From positions 496,001 to 560,000 of the forward strand of contig CAVXIC010000007.1 in assembly GCA_963761755.1 (NCBI GenBank): a stretch of DNA of 64,000 nucleotides. Reading direction: 5' to 3'. The translations under genes were made by a program, and so were the position numbers. Positions within the stretch are counted from its first letter, which is position 1, and each line of letters opens with the position of its first letter. Shown piece by piece: positions 19,058-27,049 of this stretch. The notes beneath the pieces were generated by a model. The model was not told where the DNA came from, made no database searches, and saw only the letters and a program-made list of their open reading frames with translations. This stretch comes from CAJXVA01 sp963761755 (GTDB lineage Bacteria > Myxococcota_A > Polyangia > Nannocystales > Nannocystaceae).

Positions 19058-19963
19058 ATGAGCAACGACTCCAACCTTCCTGGGCCTTCTGGCCGCGCCC
19101 CTGGTGAGGCGCCGGTCATCCCCTTGCGTTCACGCCCGAAGCCCGAGCAAGCACGCGTGGTCGCCATCGCGTCGGGCAAGGGCGGCGTGGGCAAGACGAA
19201 CCTGGCCGCGAACTTCGCCTTGAGCCTTGGCCGACGCGGTGTGCGGGTGCTCGCCGTCGATGCGGACATGGGCCTGGCCAACCTCGACATCGTGATGGGC
19301 CTGGCACCTGCGCACACCAGCGCCGAGCTGATGCGCGGCGAAATGGACATCGAGGACATCCTGGTGCGTGCAGGACACGGCGTCTGGGTCCTTCCGGGAA
19401 CCTCGGGGAGCTTCGACGCAGCCAACCTCGAAGACGTTCGCCGCTACGAGTTGATGACCGCGATCGACACGCTCGATGGTCGCTTCGACGCCGTGGTCAT
19501 CGATACCGGATCGGGCTTGAACGCCTCCACGATCGGCTTCTGCGGCGCAGCAGAGGAGGTCCTCGTGGTCCTCACCGCCGAGCCCACGGCCCTGTCCGAC
19601 GCGCTGGGCCTGCTGCGCGTGCTCCAGAACCAGCACGGGATTCGCAGCGTCAAGGTGGTCGCCAGCATGGTCGGCCATCCCGGTGAGGGCCGCGAATCCT
19701 TCGAGCAGCTCGAGGGCATGACCAGCCGCAGCCTCGATGTTCGGCTGGAGTACCTGGGCGCGCTCCCCCTGGACGCCCACGTCGGCCGGGCGGTCATGCG
19801 CGGCCAACCGGTGATTGAAGCGTACCCCGACAGTCCCTTTGGCCAAGCGATCGGCGAGATCACCTCGCGGTTCTTGGCTTCGACACAGCGCGACGCCCGT
19901 CCCGGAGCGCCGCAGATCTTCTGGCGCCGATTGCTGCGCCAGCGCGAACACGGAGCAGGATGA
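19058..19963 (+). CDS. flhG: MinD-like ATPase FlhG (FleN/YlxH)
   Basis: This is a 301-residue deviant-Walker-A ATPase. The P-loop SGKGGVGKT covers about 39-47, followed by VDADMGLANLDIVMGL (switch I-like, typical of FlhG), then VVIDTGSGL and VLTAEPTALSDA. In flagellated bacteria FlhG sets flagellar number and position, with FlhF and FliM/FleQ partners. The N-terminal extension lacks an evident DQAxxLR motif used to activate FlhF, and no flhF is present here. The ATG at 19058 was preferred over a GTG at 19034. The stop overlaps the fliA ATG, and a sigma-54 promoter lies 42 bp upstream. Confidence 0.85.
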   Translation: MSNDSNLPGPSGRAPGEAPVIPLRSRPKPEQARVVAIASGKGGVGKTNLAANFALSLGRRGVRVLAVDADMGLANLDIVMGLAPAHTSAELMRGEMDIEDILVRAGHGVWVLPGTSGSFDAANLEDVRRYELMTAIDTLDGRFDAVVIDTGSGLNASTIGFCGAAEEVLVVLTAEPTALSDALGLLRVLQNQHGIRSVKVVASMVGHPGEGRESFEQLEGMTSRSLDVRLEYLGALPLDAHVGRAVMRGQPVIEAYPDSPFGQAIGEITSRFLASTQRDARPGAPQIFWRRLLRQREHGAG

Positions 19964-20793
19964 TGAGCGCCGCAGCCGAGAAACTCTCCCCGATCCCCCA
20001 TGACCACGCGGTCGCCGACCCAGCGACCGCACCCGCAAACACCGGGCCCGCCGTGCTTCGGCACGTCGACCCTGGCGGAGAGCCTGCCAACGAAGCGCCA
20101 GCGCGCGTCGATCCGACGCAGTACATGGACTTCGTGCGGCGTCTCGCCCGCAGGCTGGCGCGAAACCTGCCGAGCCACGTCTCGTTCGACGACCTCGTCG
20201 GGGCGGGCATGCTCGGGCTGATCGACGCCAGTCGGCGATTCGACCCGGCGAAGTCCGACCGCTTCGAGACCTTCGCAGAGTTTCGCGTCAAGGGCGCGAT
20301 CCTCGACGAGCTGCGGCGCTACGACCTGATGGCCCGCAACGCCCGGCTGGCCACGAAACGGATCGCGCGAAAGACCCAAGAGCTCACGGCGAGACTCGGG
20401 CGGCCTCCCCTCGAGGAGGAGCTCGCGGCGGGCTTGGACATGGAGGTGCGGGAGTACCGGGAACTCGTCGCGCGCATCGGGAGCGTGCGCATGCTGAGCC
20501 TCGACGAGATGGCTCGTGGGGATGACGACGGCAGCCGCGGCATGGAGCTGCCCTCGCCCGGTCCGCGGCCCGACGAGATGAGCATGAAGCGGGAGATGGT
20601 GCGGCGCCTCGGCGCGGCCATTTCCAACCTGCCCCCGCGCAAGCAGAGGGTGTTGGAGATGTACTACCAGCGAGAGATGACGCTGCGAGAGATCGGGCTC
20701 GAGCTCGGGGTGACCGAGTCGCGGATCTGCCAGATCATGGGCGAGGCCACCCAGCGCCTCCGGACGATGCTGAGATCCGACACCGAGCGGTAG
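19960..20793 (+). CDS. fliA: FliA/WhiG-type (sigma-28) alternative sigma factor
   Basis: This is a 277-residue sigma factor of the FliA family. An N-terminal extension (1-50) precedes region 2 with SFDDLVGAGMLGLIDASRRF and RVKGAILDELRRYD. Region 3 has RLGRPPLEEELAAGLDM, and region 4 (about 205-270) has LPPRKQRVLEMYYQREMTLREIG and a helix-turn-helix. In flagellated bacteria it transcribes late flagellar and motility genes. It is coupled to flhG by ATG overlap (ATGATG, stop TGA within) and followed by a strong terminator. No flgM anti-sigma gene is seen nearby. Which genes it controls here is unknown. Confidence 0.88.
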   Translation: MMSAAAEKLSPIPHDHAVADPATAPANTGPAVLRHVDPGGEPANEAPARVDPTQYMDFVRRLARRLARNLPSHVSFDDLVGAGMLGLIDASRRFDPAKSDRFETFAEFRVKGAILDELRRYDLMARNARLATKRIARKTQELTARLGRPPLEEELAAGLDMEVREYRELVARIGSVRMLSLDEMARGDDDGSRGMELPSPGPRPDEMSMKREMVRRLGAAISNLPPRKQRVLEMYYQREMTLREIGLELGVTESRICQIMGEATQRLRTMLRSDTER

Positions 20794-20824
20794 TGAGTTT
20801 CGCGTTCAGCCCGCGCAACTGCTC

Positions 20825-20852
20825 AAAAAAGCGGCCATTCGGCCGCTTTTTC
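20825..20852 (+). terminator. Rho-independent terminator after fliA
   Basis: A perfect 10-bp stem (AAAAGCGGCC paired with GGCCGCTTTT) with a 4-nt loop ATTC ends in a T run, 31 nt after the fliA stop. The A-rich left arm could also allow some function on the other strand. Confidence 0.9.
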
Positions 20853-21011
20853 TGTGGTGGGTCCAACTCGTTTCGCGGCGTCTGTGTCATACTCCGGCCG
20901 ACCTCGCGGCTTGGGCTCGTCCCGTTTGGGGGCACCCACGTCGGGGTGAAACGAGCACCATGAGCAAACGGGAGAAGCCGAACCCTTCGACCGAATCCTC
21001 GGGAGACGCCC

Positions 21012-21278
21012 ATGCTGACGCTGACGCGCAAAATCGGACAGAAGATACTGATCGGGAACACCATCGAGATCGTCGTCCGCGAAGTGCGCGGACGGCAGGT
21101 TCGACTGGGGATCTCGGCTCCGGCGGGTCTGCCAGTCTATCGGGAGGAACTCTACCAGGGGATCGCGGACGAGAACCTCAAAGCGGCGGACACGCCGACT
21201 CCGGACGAACTGGCCCGGCTCTACGCGCAGTGGAAAGCACTCGCTTCGGCCGGATCGAAGTCCCTGACGACCGACTGA
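21012..21278 (+). CDS. csrA: Carbon storage regulator CsrA (RsmA)
   Basis: This is an 88-residue RNA-binding translational regulator. It has the family start MLTLTRKIGQKILIG and the RNA-contact segment LPVYREELYQ around Arg44; a C-terminal extension of about 25 residues beyond the usual 61-65 is present. CsrA dimers bind GGA motifs in 5' leaders. GGGAG lies 8 nt before the ATG. Its last 49 bp are also the first codons of fliW in another frame. FliW is the protein antagonist that sequesters CsrA in many bacteria, so the pair is a self-contained post-transcriptional switch. Confidence 0.93.
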   Translation: MLTLTRKIGQKILIGNTIEIVVREVRGRQVRLGISAPAGLPVYREELYQGIADENLKAADTPTPDELARLYAQWKALASAGSKSLTTD

Positions 21279-21652
21279 TCACGCTGCCGATGGGGTTGCC
21301 CGGCTTCCCCGAGGCCAAGACCTTCGTGCTCATCGACGGGGCCGGCGCCACGCCGTTCCGGTGGCTGCAAGCCTTCGAGCGGCCCGACCTCGCGCTGATC
21401 GTGATCGATCCACTCGCGGTCGCGCCGGACTTCCCCCTCGACCTGGTCCGGCGCTCGGCGTCGTTTGCGGGCATCGATCCCGACGAGGACCTCGTCGTGC
21501 TGGTCGTGTGCACCGTTTCGCAGTCCGAGGAGCCGACAGCCAACTTTCTGTCGCCCATCGGTATCGGGAAGACCTCGCGCCGAGGTGCGCAGGTGGTCGT
21601 GCACGAGTCCGGCTTCGGATCCCAAGAGCGGTTCTTACACCTCCTGGGCTAG
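21230..21652 (+). CDS. fliW: Flagellar assembly factor FliW (CsrA antagonist)
   Basis: This 140-residue protein is the same size as Bacillus FliW (143). Conserved features include TRFGRIEVPDDRLITLPMG, GLPGF, and ANFLSPIGIGKTSRRGAQVV near the C-terminus. FliW binds flagellin and, when free, CsrA. The GTG at 21230 lies inside csrA and gives the canonical FliW N-terminus (ESTRFGRIEV). The frame is also open back to an ATG at 20960, but that part is low-complexity and unlike FliW. No flagellin gene is visible in the window, so the signal FliW would respond to is unclear. Confidence 0.88.
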   Translation: MESTRFGRIEVPDDRLITLPMGLPGFPEAKTFVLIDGAGATPFRWLQAFERPDLALIVIDPLAVAPDFPLDLVRRSASFAGIDPDEDLVVLVVCTVSQSEEPTANFLSPIGIGKTSRRGAQVVVHESGFGSQERFLHLLG

Positions 21653-22005
21653 CAGCCCACCGGTTCCAACACGGTCCACCGGTAGGTGCGGTCGGGTGTG
21701 ATCGTCAACGGTCGCACGGCCGGTCGCGCCACCGGTTCGTCGACCGTCGGCGCTTTGGCAGCCCACGTCCTGGGTCCTTCACACACGGATCCGGACACTC
21801 GCCTACGTGGTGTCACCTGCATCAAGGCCGACGAGATGTCCTCACCAATGTGCCGATTATGCGGCCGTAGAGGGGTCTAGAAGCCTGTTCGTCCTCGAGG
21901 CAGGACGCGGAGGAGCGGTCGGATCGAGCGCGCGTCGCCGGGAACGGCCGGTTGGCACAGTTCGAGCAGTGCGTATGGGTGCCTACCGATTCTTCTGGGA
22001 CCGCC
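21653..22005. other. Intergenic region after fliW
   Basis: A 353-bp region with no gene I can support. A GTG-started frame at 21686-21880 (64 codons) has no family resemblance and no good ribosome binding site. The only recognisable element is a sigma-54-like site at 21953-21968. Confidence 0.5.
21953..21968 (+). promoter_or_regulatory. Possible sigma-54 promoter upstream of HATPase-like gene
   Basis: TGGCACAGTTCGAGCA has a perfect -24 half (TGGCAC) and the invariant GC at -12 with right spacing, but the -12 half reads GAGCA rather than TTGCA. The ATG of the next gene is 38 bp downstream. Confidence 0.4.
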
Positions 22006-22596
22006 ATGCACCTCGTCACGACCACGACCCCCTCCTTCCGCGTTCTTCCTTTCAACACCCTCGGCGGTGATGAGCCCGCGAACGACTCAGGGATGACGAG
22101 GGCCAACACGCACCACGTGAACACGCTGGTCGCCGCGATCGTGGGGCAGGTCGCCGCCCGGATGCAGTCCAAACACGTGAACATCGCGCTGCACCTCGCG
22201 GCCGGTGATCCCTCCATCGCGACCGACCCCGGCGAGCTCGGCTTCGTGGTGGGCGCCATGCTCGGCGCCGCGCTGCGCATCGTCGAGGAGGAGAGCGGTG
22301 AGTACGTCGGCGTCCGCGTCTCCGCCGAGCGCTGTGCAGTCCGCATCTCGGTCACGACCGATGGCGTTCCGCCGCTTCGATTCGTCCGAGCGCTGGACCC
22401 GCGCGGCTCCAGTGGCGAGGTCGACCCCACCCTCGCCCACTGTCGCCGGCTGATCGAAGCGCGCGGCGGTGCGCTCCTGCTGACCGAGCACAACGGACGG
22501 CTCGGCTTCGTGCTCGAGCTCCCTCGCGCCATCCTGTCCCCCCGCATTCGTCTCCTGCCCGCAACCGCCGAGTTCGGCGCGCGCAAAGCTGCATGA
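22006..22596 (+). CDS. HATPase-like protein (degenerate histidine-kinase ATP-binding domain)
   Basis: This is a 196-residue cytoplasmic protein. Residues about 35-190 resemble the GHKL ATP-binding domain: a helix containing HVNTLVAAIVGQVAARM, then a strand AVRISVTTDGVPPL at the G1-box position. The end reads AHCRRLIEARGGALLLTEHNGRLGFVLELP, as in histidine kinase C-termini. The G1 box has lost the DxGxG pattern and the N-box Asn is not obvious, so kinase activity is doubtful. GGGA lies 6 nt before the ATG. Seven bp separate it from the diguanylate cyclase gene, suggesting a shared signalling unit. Confidence 0.6.
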   Translation: MHLVTTTTPSFRVLPFNTLGGDEPANDSGMTRANTHHVNTLVAAIVGQVAARMQSKHVNIALHLAAGDPSIATDPGELGFVVGAMLGAALRIVEEESGEYVGVRVSAERCAVRISVTTDGVPPLRFVRALDPRGSSGEVDPTLAHCRRLIEARGGALLLTEHNGRLGFVLELPRAILSPRIRLLPATAEFGARKAA

Positions 22597-22603
22597 GGAC
22601 CCG

Positions 22604-23560
22604 GTGACACCTCGGAGCGCCAACGGACCACCGGCCCACATCCTCATCATCGACGACGAGCCCGCGGTCGCCTCATACATCAAGTCCATCGTCGAGGAGT
22701 CTGGCCACCGGGCATCGGCATGCCACACGTGGACGGAGGCCCTGCGCGTGTTCGGCCGCGGAAGCATCGACCTGGTGCTGATGGACGCCGTCATGCCGAC
22801 GGTCGACGGCTTCAAGCTGACCCGCATCCTTCGCTCGCGGACGCAGACGTACATCCCGATCGTCTTCCTCACCGGTCTGGCCGACAGCAACGCTCGCGAG
22901 AGCGGCATCGAGGCCGGTGGCGACGACTTCCTCACCAAGCCGATCGACCCGCTGGAGCTGCGCGTGCGCATCAAGGCGATGCTTCGCATCCGCTCGCTCA
23001 CCCAAGCGCTCGAGGAGAAGACGCGCACGCTCAGCCGCCTTGCAGCCATGGACGCGCTCACCGGGATCGGAAATCGTCGTTCGTTCGATGAACGCCTTCG
23101 CACCGAGCTGGCCGAATCGGCACGGACCGGGCGGCCGATGACCGTCCTGCTGCTCGACCTCGACCACTTCAAGTCGGTCAACGACACCTTCGGCCACTCG
23201 GTCGGGGACGATCTGCTTCGAGCCTTCGGACGACTGCTGGCCGAGAACACCCGGTCCTGCGACATCCCGTACCGATACGGCGGCGAAGAGTTCGCGATCC
23301 TGTGCCCAGACTCCAGCACCGACGACGCGTGCACCCTCGCCGAGCGGATCCGGGCGGCGTTTCAGCGTGGAAGCAAGGCAGCGACGGCCGCCGGAACGCG
23401 AACATGTTCGATCGGGGCCGCGGGGACGGACCTGTTGGGCGCGGAGCCGGCACCCCACGACGTGCTGATGGCGGCCGACGCGGCGCTGTACCGCGCCAAG
23501 GACTCGGGCAGGAACTGCGTGTGCAAGTTCGACCCGCTGTTCGACACCCGCGCGGCGTGA
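22604..23560 (+). CDS. Response regulator with diguanylate cyclase (GGDEF) output
   Basis: This is a 318-residue PleD/WspR-like protein. The receiver (about 10-125) has acid pocket IIDDEP, phospho-Asp61 and Lys112. The GGDEF domain (about 148-310) has the signature GGEEF at 226-230, and RSCD at 217-220 exactly five residues before it, the spacing of the inhibitory I-site for c-di-GMP feedback. It is predicted to make c-di-GMP from two GTP when phosphorylated. The start is a GTG 7 bp after the HATPase-like gene. The cognate kinase is not evident. c-di-GMP typically controls motility and biofilm matrix. Confidence 0.92.
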   Translation: MTPRSANGPPAHILIIDDEPAVASYIKSIVEESGHRASACHTWTEALRVFGRGSIDLVLMDAVMPTVDGFKLTRILRSRTQTYIPIVFLTGLADSNARESGIEAGGDDFLTKPIDPLELRVRIKAMLRIRSLTQALEEKTRTLSRLAAMDALTGIGNRRSFDERLRTELAESARTGRPMTVLLLDLDHFKSVNDTFGHSVGDDLLRAFGRLLAENTRSCDIPYRYGGEEFAILCPDSSTDDACTLAERIRAAFQRGSKAATAAGTRTCSIGAAGTDLLGAEPAPHDVLMAADAALYRAKDSGRNCVCKFDPLFDTRAA

Positions 23561-23582
23561 TTCCGCTTCGCGGCCGCCGGCG

Positions 23583-24701
23583 TCAGAAGTCCTGGCAGGA
23601 CCACCCGCCGGACTGCGCTTCGAACCACACCGTGGGGTGCACGGCGAGCCACTGCTCCGCCCGACCCGATCCGGCCACGCCCAACAGGACGCGCCGGGCC
23701 CCCGGCGCGGTGCGTGCTCGGGTTTCGACGACGACCGTGGCGCCTTCTTCGAGCCGGCGCAGGATCCAGCCGAGGATGGCGCTGGGATCCTCCAGCCGGA
23801 TGGCGAAGCGCCCGCCTGGTTCGAGGTCCGCGGCCGCAGCGAGAACCCCCCCCGGTGAGGGGTCGTCGATGAATACGTAGTCGCCCCCCTCGAGACTGGC
23901 GGCGAGCACCTCTGCACAGCCGGTGCCCTGGACCAGGCACAGCGTTCCCGCTGGAATGGCGTCCGCGAAATCGGCCAGCGTCGGTCGAATGTCCTCCAGG
24001 CTCGGATCGGGCGTCGGCGACGACCCCAGACCCGGATCATAGGGGATGTCGCGTCGCTCGGGCGAGGCGGGCACCATCGCCTCGAGTTCGACGTCGTCGA
24101 CGCGCAGCTCTTGTGCATCGACGAGGTTGGCCGGCTGTTCGCCCGTCGGCGGGCGAATCTCGAAGTCGGAAGGCTCCTCGTCGGTCAGGCGCCGCGACCA
24201 GCTCGGCTTGGCAGCCGGGGGCGAGGCGACCCGAGGCGCCGGCGCCGGAGCGTCGGGCACACCGATGTCCCACTGCGTCCGGCGCTTGGTCGGCCGCAGA
24301 ATCGACTTGCCCGTCGAGGGCACGGACTCCCGATCCGGCTCGACCGTGTCGAGCTTGGGCAGGTCCAGCGCGGGCCCCATCGATGGGGTCTCCTTCGAGC
24401 TCGAGGCGCCGGCTCGACCGCGAACGATGATGCCGTCGGCGCCCGGCTCGGCCACGAGGATCCAGCGCTCGACGCCGACGTCGACCTCGAAGGTCACCAC
24501 GTTGCCCACCGCGAGCTCGGCCTGTTGGTCGGGGCCGAGCACCTGTGAGAGGGCATCGAAGAGCTCGGACTCGGAGAGCGGATCACCGACCGTGACCGCG
24601 CCGGCGTCGGTCCGCACCATCGGCGCCTGCCCAGACTCGAGGACGACTTCGTCCGCACCTCGATCGGCCGCCTCGTGCAGGACCTGCGGAAGGGACGACA
24701 T
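23583..24701 (-). CDS. PilT/GspE-like protein lacking nucleotide-binding motifs
   Basis: This is a 372-residue cytoplasmic protein. Residues about 1-85 resemble the N-terminal domain of PilT/PilB-type secretion ATPases (RGADEVVLESGQAPMVRTD, then a DALSQVLGPDQQAEL helix). A Pro/Ala-rich linker (about 110-235) follows. The C-terminal part (about 245-372) has TLCLVQGTGCAEVLAASLEGG where PilT has its Walker A strand and loop, then YVFIDDP where PilT has TIEDP. The GxxGxGK[ST] residues are absent, so ATP hydrolysis is unlikely. The relation to PilT is inferred by eye and needs a profile search. Confidence 0.5.
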   Translation of the reverse strand: MSSLPQVLHEAADRGADEVVLESGQAPMVRTDAGAVTVGDPLSESELFDALSQVLGPDQQAELAVGNVVTFEVDVGVERWILVAEPGADGIIVRGRAGASSSKETPSMGPALDLPKLDTVEPDRESVPSTGKSILRPTKRRTQWDIGVPDAPAPAPRVASPPAAKPSWSRRLTDEEPSDFEIRPPTGEQPANLVDAQELRVDDVELEAMVPASPERRDIPYDPGLGSSPTPDPSLEDIRPTLADFADAIPAGTLCLVQGTGCAEVLAASLEGGDYVFIDDPSPGGVLAAAADLEPGGRFAIRLEDPSAILGWILRRLEEGATVVVETRARTAPGARRVLLGVAGSGRAEQWLAVHPTVWFEAQSGGWSCQDF

Positions 24702-24870
24702 TTGCCTGCAATCTAGCAGCTGCCCCCACGCCGCGTCGCGTGCGGGCGACCGCGCGTGTAGCGCTCGAATCATGGCAGGACGGGCCGCCCTCCGCTCGGG
24801 TCGTCCTCAACCTCGACCGACGCCAGGCCGATGGTCCATCCGCAGTCCGCCCAGGAGTTCGATACCCACC

Positions 24871-25461
24871 GTGAAATACGCCCTGTCCCTGTGTTCCCTA
24901 CTCGTGTTGGCCGCCTCCGGATGCGACCCCAGCGTTCCCCTGTTCGAACTGGCCGAGCATCCCGAAGCCCGGCCCAGCGCAAAGAGCGACGGCGGGACCG
25001 AGACGTCCGAGGATCTGTGCGCCGTCTACTGCGGCGCGTACGAAGCCCAGTGCGGGGACGGAAGTTTCCCCTACGCCTCCTACGACGAGTGCGAGACCCT
25101 GTGCCCGTACTGGGAATACGATGGAGAGGACAACGTCGCCGCCAAGTGTCGACTCGAAGCCCTCGGCGATCCGCACTTCGCCACGCAAGCGGCCCGGTGC
25201 GATGCGGCAGGGCCGGACTCCAGCGCCTGCGGAACCGCCTACGTCGTGACCTGTGAGCGCTACTGCGATCTCTACGAGGAGTCCTGCGGCGGCCACGGCA
25301 TGCAGTTCGAGTCCGGACAAAAGTGCCTGAGCTGGTGCGAGGGTGAAACCCTCGATGGCCCCACGGGCGACACGATCGAGTGCCGGCTGGGTTGGCTCAC
25401 CTCGCCCGCCGCGCCCCCGCAATGCAGCGCTGCGACGCCCGACAGCGACGCCTGCGAGTGA
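24871..25461 (+). CDS. Cys-rich lipoprotein with two CxxxC repeats
   Basis: This is a 196-residue secreted lipoprotein. The signal peptide ends in the lipobox AASGC (Cys about 17). The mature part has two similar halves, each with the pattern C-x3-C-x6-C ... C-x3-C (AVYCGAYEAQC and ERYCDLYEESC), and ends in further Cys, so it is probably disulfide-bonded. Such Cys-rich lipoproteins are common in myxobacteria and have no known function. The GTG at 24871 is preceded by AGGAG about 12 nt upstream. The upstream open frame is the antisense of the PilT-like gene. Confidence 0.7.
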   Translation: MKYALSLCSLLVLAASGCDPSVPLFELAEHPEARPSAKSDGGTETSEDLCAVYCGAYEAQCGDGSFPYASYDECETLCPYWEYDGEDNVAAKCRLEALGDPHFATQAARCDAAGPDSSACGTAYVVTCERYCDLYEESCGGHGMQFESGQKCLSWCEGETLDGPTGDTIECRLGWLTSPAAPPQCSAATPDSDACE

Positions 25462-25504
25462 GGACCGCTCAAAACCCTCCGCGGCGGTATAGTTCGCCCG
25501 CGCC

Positions 25505-27049
25505 GTGGAGCTCATCGAGCAGATCCCCCGCTGGGCGTTGGAAGTTGGCTTCGTCGGCTATGCCCTGACGGTCTCCATCATCGTCCTGCTGGAGCGACGC
25601 AGGCCGAGCACGACGCTCGCGCTGCTGCTGTCCCTGCTGTTCGTCCCCTTCGTCGGCCTGCTCGTCTATCTCGTCTTCGGGCACAGCAAGGTCCGCCGCA
25701 AGCGAAAGCTCCGGCGTCGACGCGAGATCGATCCCCTCGGGGACACGGTCTCGATCGCGAACCTCGAGACACTCCCGGCCGGCCTCCCACCCGAGCAGCG
25801 CGGCCTGATCCGCCTCGCGCTGCACAGCACCTCCGCGCCCGTGCGTCGCGCCAGCCGCGTGGACCTCTTGGTGACGCCCGACGACGCGCGAGATTCCGTG
25901 CTCGCCGCAATCTTGAACGCCGAGCGCTCCATTCACGCCGAGTTCTACATCTGGCGCGATGACGACTCGGGTCGGCGCATCACCGCCGCACTCACCCGGC
26001 GGGCGCGAGATGGCATCGTCGTTCGGGTCCTGGTCGACCAGCTGGGGAGCTGGGGCCTCGAGCGCAGCCACTTCGAGGCGCTGCAGCAGGCCGGAGGCGA
26101 GGTGCACGTGTTCGGCCGCGTACGCGTCCCGATCCGCGCCGGTCGCTCGCGCGTCAACTTCCGCAACCACCGCAAGATTCTCACCGTCGACGGACGCATC
26201 GGGTTCCTCGGTGGGCTCAACGTGGGCGACGAGTACTTCGGGAGCACGGCGATCACGCGCGGATGGCGGGACCTCTTCGTGCGCATGGAGGGTGACGCCG
26301 TCCTGGGGATCGAGGCCACCTTCCTCGACGACTGGTTGGTGACCACCGGCCAGGTCGTCGACCTCCAGGGGCAACGGCCCGAAGAGACCAAGAGCATCGA
26401 CGCTCGGCCTTCGCAGACCCGTCGCGCACCCCGGCCGGCGCTGCAGCGCGCCAACCCCTTCACGCCCAAATCGGCGACACCCATGCGCTCCGAAGGGCCC
26501 CTGACCCAGGTCATCCCCAGCGGCCCCGACCTGCCCGTCGCCGGCGCGATCGCGGCGCAGTTCTCCGCTGCCATCGCGGCGGCGCAACAGCGGGCCTACA
26601 TCGCGACGCCCTACTTCGTCCCCGACGAACCCCTGATGCTCATCCTGCGGACTGCCGCGCTGCGGGGCGTCGACGTTCGGATCTTGGTCCCCAGCGCCCT
26701 GCACAACGACAGCCGCTTGGTGGTCTATGCCTCCCGCAGCTACTACGACGAGCTGCTGCAGGTCGGGTGCCGCATCTTCGAGTACGACGCCGGCATGCTG
26801 CACGCCAAGTACCTCATCGCCGACGACGTCAGCGCGATCGGCTCCGCCAACATGGACGTTCGCAGCTTCCACATCAACTACGAGATCACCGCGATGTTCT
26901 ACGATGCCGAGGTGACCTCCGCGCTCGCCACCGTGTTCGAAGCCGATCTCGGACAAGCCACCGAGATTCGCAGCGCCGACCGAGCCGAGCCGAGCGTGTG
27001 GGCGCGCCTTCTGGAGAACTCGGCCCGAGTGCTCTCGCCACTGTTGTGA
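25505..27049 (+). CDS. cls: Cardiolipin synthase (phospholipase D superfamily)
   Basis: This is a 514-residue membrane enzyme. Two N-terminal membrane helices (about 13-32, 38-58) precede a basic stretch, then two PLD domains with HKD motifs: His222-Lys224-Asp229 in NHRKILTVDG and His433-Lys435-Asp440 in MLHAKYLIAD. Each is followed by the usual GGLN/GSANMD segment. It condenses two phosphatidylglycerol molecules to cardiolipin plus glycerol. An insertion of about 70 residues rich in Gln/Arg/Pro lies between the two halves. The start is a GTG. The stop overlaps the GTG of the metallopeptidase gene (GTGA). Confidence 0.92.
   Translation: MELIEQIPRWALEVGFVGYALTVSIIVLLERRRPSTTLALLLSLLFVPFVGLLVYLVFGHSKVRRKRKLRRRREIDPLGDTVSIANLETLPAGLPPEQRGLIRLALHSTSAPVRRASRVDLLVTPDDARDSVLAAILNAERSIHAEFYIWRDDDSGRRITAALTRRARDGIVVRVLVDQLGSWGLERSHFEALQQAGGEVHVFGRVRVPIRAGRSRVNFRNHRKILTVDGRIGFLGGLNVGDEYFGSTAITRGWRDLFVRMEGDAVLGIEATFLDDWLVTTGQVVDLQGQRPEETKSIDARPSQTRRAPRPALQRANPFTPKSATPMRSEGPLTQVIPSGPDLPVAGAIAAQFSAAIAAAQQRAYIATPYFVPDEPLMLILRTAALRGVDVRILVPSALHNDSRLVVYASRSYYDELLQVGCRIFEYDAGMLHAKYLIADDVSAIGSANMDVRSFHINYEITAMFYDAEVTSALATVFEADLGQATEIRSADRAEPSVWARLLENSARVLSPLL

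Noticed and set aside
18811..19107. 98-codon open frame before flhG
   Set aside because: No family resemblance; it overlaps the sigma-54 promoter and the flhG start.
20854..21011. FliA-type (sigma-28) promoter before csrA
   Set aside because: A GGCCGACC element resembles the -10 GCCGATAA only loosely and no TAAA-type -35 sits 11 bp upstream; too weak to call.
20960..21229. Open frame that would extend FliW by 90 residues through csrA
   Set aside because: The extension is low-complexity Asp/Arg/His/Gly-rich, unlike any FliW, and csrA in another frame fully explains the region. GTG 21230 gives the canonical FliW start.
21686..21880. 64-codon GTG-started frame after fliW
   Set aside because: No ribosome binding site and no recognisable composition; could be real but cannot be supported.
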